From Arthrobacter_B citreus (GTDB lineage: Bacteria > Actinomycetota > Actinomycetes > Actinomycetales > Micrococcaceae), in NCBI RefSeq assembly GCF_042429235.1, contig NZ_JBHMBA010000002.1: DNA of 64,000 nucleotides, one strand, 5' to 3'. The notes beneath the pieces are model-generated. The model saw only the letters and a list, made by a program, of their open reading frames with translations. It was not told the origin of the DNA and did not search any database. Of this stretch, positions 7,589 to 14,556 are shown piece after piece (the first letter of the stretch is position 1; the number at the start of each line of letters is the position of its first letter). A program made the translations under genes and the position numbers.

Positions 7589-8273
7589 CTAAGCTAGATT
7601 CCAGCCCGGAATAGTCTTATCCAGCGTCTTCTCTCTCAGCTCCGAAAGTTTTCCAGAACGTAACTGTTTCCGCTGGTGGGTTATCCAAACTGCCAGGACT
7701 TTTTCTGAAGAAATCGCAGCTGTCTTGTACCGCGGATATCTTTCCTTTTCCTGAAGGAACTTCTCAAGCTCTCGCAACCGCTGTTGCCATAACGCGTGTT
7801 CACGTTCGGCTTTCGGGGGCGTCAGCCATCCGGGGAGGCTCGTATCCAGGTAGCGCTTCCGCTCTTCTTGTAGTTTGCCGGCCCGGTACCGTTCCCGCTG
7901 GCTCTGCAGAAAGCTGTACAGCTGCTGCTCCCCCTCGATGTAGCCGCGGGGAAACCTCCCGTACCCGCGACGGAATTTCAACCAGCTCCTCGGCACGTTC
8001 CGCCCAAGGTACTTTTGGTATCGGTCTCTTCAGTCCTCCGGGTGGCAGCTTCGGGTGGTCATGCAGCATCAAGCGTTGTCCGAAGTGCTCTGGCTGGGAC
8101 GAAACCCTGGAATGAATGTGTCCGTACACCTTCCGGTACGGCACCCGGCACAGTCTGGCGATGCGCCAGGGCTCCAGTCCTTTGGTCCACATGTAGAACC
8201 ACTCTTCACGGGACCAGTGCTGCGGTGTCCAGGACTCCGGGGCGGGATCCTCCAAGGTTGGTGCGCTGATCAT
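7589..8273 (-). pseudogene. Helicase-associated-domain protein, split by a one-base frameshift
   Basis: Two overlapping frames together give one protein of about 228 residues. The first part (from ATG 8273) has EEWFYMWTKGLEPWRIARLC, a helix-turn-helix-like segment. The second part, in the shifted frame, has two helicase-associated (HA, PF03457-type) repeats: FPRGYIEGEQQLYSFLQSQR ... YLDTSLPGWL and RYPRYKT ... LDKTIPGW. Removing one T from the TTT run at 7976-7978 joins ELVE directly to FRRGYGRFPRGY. The frameshift is either real decay or a sequencing error. Such small HA-domain proteins are common accessory genes in Arthrobacter relatives; no biochemical role is known to me. Confidence 0.65.
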
Positions 8274-8391
8274 AGCCGTAGCCAAGCAAATCGGGGCCGG
8301 TTCCGCCACGGTAGCGCACGCACTGCAATCCGGCCTGAAAGCAGGTGCGCTGTGATTCAGATCGTGAGGATTGGAGCGCCCCCTGCATTCG

Positions 8392-9153
8392 TCAGTACAT
8401 AGTGGCGCCGGCCCATAGCCGTTCGTCGTAGCGTCGAATCAGGACCATGCACGTGGTCTTTCCGGACTCAGCAGCACGAAAGAATTCCTGATGGGTGTCC
8501 CTGTACTGCGCCGGGAGGACTCCGATCTCTTCACCCTGGAAAAAGAACTTGACCATGTTCTGGCCCTTGTACTTACCGGACGGTGTCTCATCAAGGACAA
8601 CAGAGGCCTGGATCCGGCGCTCTTCCATTCCCGCCACCAGGCGGCTCAGCTGCTCTTGATATTTGGCGAGCTGTTTGATCGTTGCCTGAATAGGCGGGTT
8701 ATTGGCCTCGGCTATTCGGCTGGCAGCTGGACCTAGCAGCATAGCCAAGTCGTAAACGTTGGGCATCGCTACGTGTGTGAGGATCTCCCCTCGCTCCCTG
8801 TGGGCTGTGGCCGCTGCTTGAACGGTTTGTCCGCCCTTGTTCGCGATATCAATCAGAGTGGCGTAGTTGGCGGCATTGTATTCACTGAAATAACCGATCC
8901 TACGGCCCTTATGCAGGACGGCAACGGCGTTTTTGTCGTGTGGGTTCGTGGGTTCACGCCGGAGTTCCACGGTGAACTCGGCTCCGGTAGGAACTCTCTG
9001 CGAGTCCCTTGGAACGTACTCGCCCCCGACAACGAATACGCCCCTGTCACCGTTCAGAGATAAGACTTGGTCCGGCGTCGCCTGTGGGAGGGCCGCTGTC
9101 TTTACGGCCTCAACATTTTCTTTGATCTGGCTGATCTTTGCCCAAAAGCCCAT
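8392..9153 (-). CDS. HIRAN-domain protein
   Basis: 253 residues. Residues ~36-110 form a HIRAN domain: GVFVVGGEYVPRDS, then FTVELRREPTNPHDKNAVAV and KGRRIGYFSEYNAANY. In HLTF and related proteins the HIRAN fold binds the 3' end of single-stranded DNA at damaged or stalled forks. In bacteria stand-alone HIRAN proteins are typical of phage- and element-borne loci. The C-terminal half contains a helical segment (AEANNPPIQATIKQLAKYQE) and a beta-rich end. No nuclease or helicase partner is intact nearby, although a nuclease-helicase stump and an HA-domain pseudogene lie in the same island. Confidence 0.7.
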   Translation of the reverse strand: MGFWAKISQIKENVEAVKTAALPQATPDQVLSLNGDRGVFVVGGEYVPRDSQRVPTGAEFTVELRREPTNPHDKNAVAVLHKGRRIGYFSEYNAANYATLIDIANKGGQTVQAAATAHRERGEILTHVAMPNVYDLAMLLGPAASRIAEANNPPIQATIKQLAKYQEQLSRLVAGMEERRIQASVVLDETPSGKYKGQNMVKFFFQGEEIGVLPAQYRDTHQEFFRAAESGKTTCMVLIRRYDERLWAGATMY

Positions 9154-9312
9154 GAATGTTCCCGTCCCCCGAGTGAGCTCTTCCGGATCCTGACTGTCTG
9201 AACCAATATCGGCGGCAGTTCAGCACCCTGCTGACTTGTCTGTTTGTCTAAGCTTATGCGCCACTCAATGGCTTGGAGCGCAGGAGAGCTGCTCAGGTGG
9301 CCGTTAAAGGGC
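9154..9312. other. Upstream region of the HIRAN gene
   Basis: Non-coding. It must contain the HIRAN promoter, but only a distant G-rich stretch (GGGGGACGGG) precedes ATG 9153 and no clear -35/-10 pair is visible. Confidence 0.3.
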
Positions 9313-9347
9313 GGAAGCGGGAACCACACCACATGGTTCCCGCTTCC
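9313..9347 (-). terminator. Long perfect stem-loop, probable terminator of the ParB-like fragment
   Basis: GGAAGCGGGAACCA (9313-9326) pairs perfectly with 9334-9347 around a 7-nt loop. It begins 31 bp past the stop of the minus-strand ParB-like ORF. The trailing minus-strand sequence is GCCCTTTAA, so the U-tract is poor. Confidence 0.6.
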
Positions 9348-9378
9348 CTTACTGTCCTCCGCAACCAACGAAGGAAAT

Positions 9379-9639
9379 CTATGGGGCTCGGTGCTTCTCT
9401 TCTTCGAGTGTCCGTCTGCCCGGGCGAAGGGCGCCGGCCTGAACCGGTTCCCACTTTCTGCCCTGATTGTATTTGCGCTGCAGCCTGCGCACCTCGCGCA
9501 GGGCTGCTGCCTCGATCAAGTCTGACATAGACCCATAGCCTTCGGCCGCACCTGCGGCCAGGAACGCTGCCCGTACCTGGTCCGCGTCAGACTCAACCCC
9601 GACAAGCCCGAGGAGGCCGTCGAAGCGCCCGACGGGCAA
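9379..9639 (-). pseudogene. C-terminal centromere-binding domain of a plasmid-type ParB (fragment)
   Basis: 86 residues with the ParB C-terminal (PF18064-like) pattern: DQVRAAFLAAGAAEGYGSMS, DLIEAAALREVRRLQRKYN and GALRPGRR. Full proteins carry an N-terminal region of a few dozen or more residues for ParA interaction, which is not recognisable upstream. The frame starts at a TTG (9639) with no ribosome binding site and is open for a short distance before it. I interpret it as a remnant of a plasmid partition gene, consistent with an integrated and decayed plasmid or ICE. Confidence 0.5.
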
Positions 9640-9770
9640 CAGAATTGCCGGGGTCGAAGGCCATAGAGAGGAATCTCAGCTCTGATAGGGCAACGATTTC
9701 GAGGCTCCGGGTGAGTGCTTCGAGTGCTTCCCAAGGGGCCGCACCCGACTCGAACGTTCGCGACCGGTGG

Positions 9771-10154
9771 TCAGGAGCCCGTGGCTGAAACCGGTTTACC
9801 GGCGTCGTCGCTCTCCCACCGTCCGGCGTAACGCGCCAAGGGCTGCAGGGAGCGCAGCAGGTCGAGGCCACGCTCCGAGAGGCGGTACCGGATACTGACC
9901 GGAATGGTGGGCTCGACGAGGCGTTCCACCAGGCCGGCGGCCTCAAGGTCGCGGAGCCGGACCGCCAGCATCCGTCCGGACAGTCCCAGGACACGGTGCT
10001 CAATCTCGGTGAACCGTTCGGCACCCATCCCCAAGGCAAGCAGGATGCCGCTGGCCCAGCGCCGCCCGACCACCTCCATCACGCCGGCAAGGCGCCGGCA
10101 CTCCTCATCGTCGATGCGGAGCGGAGGCCCCGTCGGTCTGGTCTCGTTGGTCAT
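9771..10154 (-). CDS. HxlR-family winged-helix transcriptional regulator
   Basis: 127 residues with the HxlR/MarR-like wHTH core: ECRRLAGVMEVVGRRWASGI, RFTEIEHRVLGLSGRMLAVR, LRDLEAAGLVERLV and VSIRYRLSERG. The N-terminal Cys common to redox-sensing HxlR proteins is present near position 19 (ECRRL). It is divergent from the LLM/BBE fusion gene across 64 bp containing a GTAA-N5-TTAC inverted repeat, so it probably controls both itself and that oxidoreductase. Confidence 0.85.
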   Translation of the reverse strand: MTNETRPTGPPLRIDDEECRRLAGVMEVVGRRWASGILLALGMGAERFTEIEHRVLGLSGRMLAVRLRDLEAAGLVERLVEPTIPVSIRYRLSERGLDLLRSLQPLARYAGRWESDDAGKPVSATGS

Positions 10155-10160
10155 GCACGA

Positions 10161-10190
10161 AAAGTAAGTCGGTTACCCACTGGTTGTCAA
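10161..10190 (-). promoter_or_regulatory. hxlR promoter with overlapping inverted repeat
   Basis: Minus strand: TTGACA (10190-10185), an 18-nt spacer, TACTTT (10166-10161), then 6 nt to ATG 10154, so leaderless. The inverted repeat GTAA-GTCGG-TTAC (10164-10176) overlaps the -10 and spacer and is a plausible HxlR operator. On the plus strand TTGTCA (10184-10189), a 17-nt spacer and GATGCT (10207-10212) end 6 nt before ATG 10219, giving overlapping divergent promoters. Confidence 0.6.
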
Positions 10191-10218
10191 CGGTGCTGCG
10201 GGCGCAGATGCTGAAGGC

Positions 10219-12525
10219 ATGCCTGACTACCTGCACCCGCTGCGTTTCGGCAGCTTCATCACTCCCTCGGCGGCAACACCTCAGCTGCCGGTGGACCGTG
10301 CCCTGCTCAGCGAGGAATTGGGCCTGGACCTCGTGACCTTCCAAGACCACCCGTACCAGCCCCGGTTCCTGGACACCTGGACCCTGCTCTCGGTGGTTGC
10401 CGCCCGGACCGAACGCATCCACGTCTCCGGAAATGTGCTGAACCTGCCGCTGCGCCAGCCGGCCGTGCTGGCCCGCTCCCTGGCGAGCCTGGACCTGCTC
10501 AGCGGCGGCCGGGTGGAACTCGGAATCGGCACGGGCGGATATTTTGACGCAATCGCCTCGATGGGCGGCCCGGTCCTGACGATCGGGGAAGCGGTGGGCG
10601 GGCTGGAAGATGCGCTGTCCATCATCCGGGGGATCTGGGACACCACGGATCCGACACCCCTGCATGTCAGCGGGAAGTTCCACCATGTGACCGGCGCTGC
10701 CAGAGGCCCGGCTCCGGCCCACAACATCCCCATCTGGGTGGGAGCGTACAAGCCCCGGATGCAGGGCCTCATTGGCCGCAAGGGCGACGGCTGGCTGCCG
10801 AGCCTGCCCTGGATGAAACCGGGCGACGTCGAACGCGGCAACGAGGTGATCGACGCCGCCGCCCGCGAGGCGGGCCGCGATCCGCGGGAGATCACGCGCC
10901 TGATGAACGTGACCCCGCAGTACGACGCCGACTCCCTGGCCGAGCTGGCGGCCGAGCATGGGGTGAGCGTGTTCATCGTGGCCACTGACGATCCGCAGGA
11001 GCTTCGCCGGTTCGCGCAGGTCACGGCGCCCGGGATCCGGGCCAGGGTCGAGCGGACCCGCATCGAGCGTGCCCGCCGGCTGAACGGCCCCTCTCCGGCG
11101 GCCGGACCAGCTGCGTCCGGACCCGTGGCCGCGCCGGAGGCCCGGTCCTTTCGGGACGACCCGATCCCCGATGCCCTCGCCCGGAGGGCCTTGCTCCCCG
11201 GCGACCGGGGCTACACCCGTTATACCTCCAGTTACTTCCGCGGGGCACAGCCCGGCGTCGTCCTGCGTCCCGAGACCACCGCCGAGGTGCAGGCGGCAGT
11301 GCGCTTCGCTACCCGCCACCGCGACGTGCCGCTGGGACTTTTCAGCGGCGGACACGGCCTGTCCGGCAGGTCCCTCAACAACGGCGGCATCGTCATCGCG
11401 CTCGACGCGCTGAACGGAATCACCGTGACCGGCGGAAACCGCGTCCTGGTGGGGCCGGGCGCCCGGTGGGGCGAGATCGCGCGGGTGCTGGCCCCGCACG
11501 GGCTGGCCGTCACCGCCGGAGACAGCGGCGGCGTCGGCGTCGGGGGCCTGGCGACGACGGCGGGAATCGGCTGGTTTGTCCGGGAACACGGGCTTGCGAT
11601 TGACCACCTCCGCTCCGTGGACATCGTCACCGCAGACGGTGAGCTGGTGCATGCGAGCGCGGACCGAAACAGCGACCTGTTCTGGGCCGTGCGCGGCGCA
11701 GGAGCGAACTTTGGCGCCGTCGTCTCGTTTGAGTTCGAGGCACACCCGGTCTCCGCACAGGTCGGTTTCGCGATGTTTCTGTTCACCCCGGACGACGCCG
11801 CCTCCTTCCTGGAGGGGTGGGGCGCCACCATCGAGGGATCGCACCCGTCCGTGACGGGATCTCTGATGATCAGCCCGGGCGGCCCCGGATCGCCGGCCGT
11901 CATCCAGGCGATGATCGTGGTGGACTCCTCCGATCCGGACACCGTGCTTCAGCGGTTCGAACCGTTGGCGGCTCTGGCGCCGCTGGCCAACCAGTCGGTC
12001 ACCATGGTCCCGTACGCGGCCCTGCTGGAGGTTCAGCCCGAAGGCGAACAGCGCGGCCAGGGCGAACCGCGCAGCCACTCGGGTTTTGTCCGGCACTTGA
12101 GCACCGACGTCGCCCGGGGCCTGGCGGACCTGCTCGCCTCGGGGTCGCCGTTCCTGCTGAGCATCCGCTCGTCCGGGGGCGCTGCCGCCAACCACCCCGC
12201 CGACTCCACGGCATACGGGTGGCGGTCGGCGGAGTTCCTGATCTCCATTCTGGGCGGCCGCTCAGACGAGATCCGGCGGCGCTGGTCGAACCTGGTTCCG
12301 CTGTTCGAAGGCCTGTACATCAGCTTCGAAACCGACACCGGACCCGATGTCCTCGCCCGTGCCTTTCCTCCCGGGCATCTGCGGCGGCTGCGGGCGCTCA
12401 AGGCGGTCTGGGACCCGACCGGTCTGTTCCGCGATAACTTCTACATAGCCCCGGAGCCGGACGTTGGAGACACTCACCCGGCTCAAGCCGGACGGTTGGC
12501 GCCTACCGGAACGACGGATCAGTAG
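10219..12525 (+). CDS. Fusion of an LLM-class (luciferase-like) flavin oxidoreductase and a BBE-like FAD oxidase
   Basis: 768 residues. Residues ~1-290 are a luciferase-like TIM barrel: GLDLVTFQDHPYQPRFLDTW, VSGNVLNLPLRQPAVLARSL, GGRVELGIGTGGYFDAI and NIPIWVGAYKPRM, binding FMN or F420. An Ala/Pro linker (~291-312) leads to a VAO/PCMH FAD domain: FSGGHGLSGRSLNNGG, where His379 is the usual covalent FAD site, GDSGGVGVGGLATTAGIGWF, and a C-terminal berberine-bridge segment ending WDPTGLFRDNFYI. The second covalent Cys of bicovalent enzymes is replaced (AIDHL). Two separate flavin sites in one chain suggest hydride channelling or coupled oxidation of one substrate. It is divergent from hxlR; the 3' end overlaps the convergent CitE-like gene by 23 bp. 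Confidence 0.85.
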   Translation: MPDYLHPLRFGSFITPSAATPQLPVDRALLSEELGLDLVTFQDHPYQPRFLDTWTLLSVVAARTERIHVSGNVLNLPLRQPAVLARSLASLDLLSGGRVELGIGTGGYFDAIASMGGPVLTIGEAVGGLEDALSIIRGIWDTTDPTPLHVSGKFHHVTGAARGPAPAHNIPIWVGAYKPRMQGLIGRKGDGWLPSLPWMKPGDVERGNEVIDAAAREAGRDPREITRLMNVTPQYDADSLAELAAEHGVSVFIVATDDPQELRRFAQVTAPGIRARVERTRIERARRLNGPSPAAGPAASGPVAAPEARSFRDDPIPDALARRALLPGDRGYTRYTSSYFRGAQPGVVLRPETTAEVQAAVRFATRHRDVPLGLFSGGHGLSGRSLNNGGIVIALDALNGITVTGGNRVLVGPGARWGEIARVLAPHGLAVTAGDSGGVGVGGLATTAGIGWFVREHGLAIDHLRSVDIVTADGELVHASADRNSDLFWAVRGAGANFGAVVSFEFEAHPVSAQVGFAMFLFTPDDAASFLEGWGATIEGSHPSVTGSLMISPGGPGSPAVIQAMIVVDSSDPDTVLQRFEPLAALAPLANQSVTMVPYAALLEVQPEGEQRGQGEPRSHSGFVRHLSTDVARGLADLLASGSPFLLSIRSSGGAAANHPADSTAYGWRSAEFLISILGGRSDEIRRRWSNLVPLFEGLYISFETDTGPDVLARAFPPGHLRRLRALKAVWDPTGLFRDNFYIAPEPDVGDTHPAQAGRLAPTGTTDQ

Positions 12526-13372
12526 GCTCCACCCCAGCGACGGCGAGAACCCGCTGCGCGGCCCGCACCATGGCGACATCGATAAAGGTGCCGTCTTCCA
12601 GCACGAAGGCCCCGGTCCCGTCGAGGGCTGCGGCACTCACCCGGTCGACAATGCTCTGTGCCCGGGCCACCTCCGAGGCATCTGGGGTAAAGACCCGGCG
12701 GATGATATCGAGCTGACGGGGATGTACGGCGGTGCGGCCGGAGAACCCCAGAGCACGGCCGGCACGGCAGCTCGCCTCCAACCCCGCGACGTCCACGACG
12801 TCGGCATAGACCGCCATCACTGGGGCGGGCAGGCCGGCAGCCGCGGCCGCATTGACGATGCGGCTGCGTGACCAGGCCAAACCCGCTTCCCCGCCGGGCC
12901 CGGCAGGAACCCCCAGTTCAGCCCGAAGATCCGCCTCTCCGGTGGCGATCGTGGAAACTCCCGAGCCGGCGATCTCGAAGGCACGCTCGATCGACAGCGC
13001 GGATTCCAGCAGCGCATGCACCTGCCGCCCGGGCAGCGCGGCCCGAAGAGCTGCGACGTCGGCAGCGGACTGGGTCTTGGGCAGCCGCACCCCAAACGCA
13101 GTGGGAAGCGCGGCAACTGCGGCGACGTCGGCCTCATGAACCGAGGATCCGGCCGCATTAACCCGCACCTGCACGGACGGAGCGCCCTCACCGCACGCCT
13201 CCCACAAGGCCGCGAAGTCGGTCAGCGCCGCACGGGCGTCCGCCTTGCGCGAAGCAGTGACGGCATCTTCCAGATCCACGATGACCGCATCCGCCCCGGC
13301 ACGCAGCGCCTTCTCGAACCGCTCCGGCCGGTCAGCGGGAGCGTACAGCGCCACCACGATGGGCCGGCTCAT
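12503..13372 (-). CDS. HpcH/HpaI aldolase/citrate lyase-family protein (CitE-like)
   Basis: 289 residues with the CitE-like TIM-barrel motifs: ALRAGADAVIVDLEDAVTAS, VQVRVNAAG, FGVRLPKTQ, HALLESALSIERAF with the metal-binding Glu, and LGFSGRTAVHPRQ. Family members cleave malyl-CoA, citramalyl-CoA or beta-methylmalyl-CoA, or hydrolyse such thioesters. It is the last gene of the nine-gene operon and overlaps the CoA-transferase gene by ATGA. The pairing with a CaiB-type transferase suggests activation of a hydroxy-acid to its CoA ester and retro-Claisen cleavage; the substrate is not identifiable. Confidence 0.8.
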   Translation of the reverse strand: MSRPIVVALYAPADRPERFEKALRAGADAVIVDLEDAVTASRKADARAALTDFAALWEACGEGAPSVQVRVNAAGSSVHEADVAAVAALPTAFGVRLPKTQSAADVAALRAALPGRQVHALLESALSIERAFEIAGSGVSTIATGEADLRAELGVPAGPGGEAGLAWSRSRIVNAAAAAGLPAPVMAVYADVVDVAGLEASCRAGRALGFSGRTAVHPRQLDIIRRVFTPDASEVARAQSIVDRVSAAALDGTGAFVLEDGTFIDVAMVRAAQRVLAVAGVEPTDPSFR

Positions 13373-14556
13373 CCGATGCTTCCATCGTCATACAGCGCCG
13401 CCAACTCGTCGGACGAGTAGCCCAGCTCGGTCAGCATGGCATCCGTGTCGGCGCCATGCGCCCGCCCGGTGAACGCGATCGTCGCTTCATCCCTGGACAT
13501 CCGGAACAGCGGTCCCTGCATGGCCATGTCACCAAGGTCGGCGTCCTTTATCCGGTGGATGGTCCCCAGGGCATTGAACTGCGGATCGGCAACAATGTCC
13601 GACGGGTCATAGATCGGTGCCACCGCTGCTTCCGCAGCCTCGAAGGCGGCGACGACCTCCTCCCGGGAGTGCCGGGCGATCCATGTGCCCACGGCGTCGT
13701 CGAGGAGGTCGGCGTGCTCGGCGCGGGCTGCTCCGCTGGCGAACCATTCCTCTTCGGCAAGTTCGGGACGCCCGACCAGGGCAACCACGCGCTCAGCAAT
13801 GGACTGCGCGCTGGTGGACACTGCAACCCAGGAACCGTCAGCGGTGCGGTACGCGTTGCGGGGGGCATTGTTGACCGAGCGGTTTCCGGTGCGCGGCTGC
13901 ACGGTGCCCAGTTGATCCCAGCGCGTGATCTGCGGGCCCAGCATGGCCAGGATCGGCTCGATGATGGCCACGTCAACTTCCTGGCCTTTGCCGTCCTTGT
14001 CGCGGGCGTGCAGGGCAACCATGATCGCGTAGGCGGTTGCGAGCGACGCGACGCCGTCCGCCAGGCCGAACGGCGGAAGCGTCGGCGGCCCGTCCGGTTC
14101 GCCGGTGGAGGATGCGAATCCGCTCATCGCTTCGGCAAGCGTGCCGAACCCCGGCCGGTTCTTGTACGGTCCGATTTGCCCGAACCCGGTAACGCGGGCC
14201 AGGACAAGCCCGGGGTTCTGCGCGGACAGCGTGGCGTAGTCCAGCCCCCAGCGTTCCAGCGTTCCCGGACGGAAGTTTTCGATGACGACATCAGCGGTCC
14301 GGGCAAGGCGGATAAACGCATCGCGTCCGCCAGCCGTATGCAGGTCGATGGCAACCGTGCGCTTATTGCGGCCGAGGGTCTTCCACCAAAGGTTCTGCCC
14401 GTCCTTGCTCGGCCCGTGACCCCGCGCAGGATCCGGCCGGTTGGGATGTTCAACCTTGACGACGTCGGCGCCCATGTCCCCCAGATGCATTGCTGCCATC
14501 GGGCCCGCGAAGAGCGTCGAGGCGTCCACGACGCGCAGACCGTTGAGCGGGCTCAT
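13369..14556 (-). CDS. CaiB/BaiF (class III) CoA-transferase
   Basis: 395 residues of typical length. Motifs: LNGLRVVDASTLFAGPMAAM, GADVVKVEHP, NKRTVAIDL, ADVVIENFRPGTLERWGLDY and PPFGLADGVASLATAYAIM, where the Asp is the expected catalytic aspartyl residue. Class III enzymes move CoA from succinyl-CoA or acetyl-CoA to a carboxylic acid. It overlaps both neighbours by 4 nt (ATGA) and is therefore tightly coupled to the glycosidase/FGE-like fusion upstream and the CitE-like lyase downstream. Confidence 0.88.
   Translation of the reverse strand: MSPLNGLRVVDASTLFAGPMAAMHLGDMGADVVKVEHPNRPDPARGHGPSKDGQNLWWKTLGRNKRTVAIDLHTAGGRDAFIRLARTADVVIENFRPGTLERWGLDYATLSAQNPGLVLARVTGFGQIGPYKNRPGFGTLAEAMSGFASSTGEPDGPPTLPPFGLADGVASLATAYAIMVALHARDKDGKGQEVDVAIIEPILAMLGPQITRWDQLGTVQPRTGNRSVNNAPRNAYRTADGSWVAVSTSAQSIAERVVALVGRPELAEEEWFASGAARAEHADLLDDAVGTWIARHSREEVVAAFEAAEAAVAPIYDPSDIVADPQFNALGTIHRIKDADLGDMAMQGPLFRMSRDEATIAFTGRAHGADTDAMLTELGYSSDELAALYDDGSIG

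Noticed and set aside
2950..9770. Search for attachment-site direct repeats or a tRNA gene at the island borders
   Set aside because: None could be recognised by eye, so the mobile origin rests on gene content only.
10105..12195. 696-codon minus-strand open frame inside the LLM/BBE fusion
   Set aside because: Shadow of the fusion gene; Arg/His/Gly-rich and without motifs.
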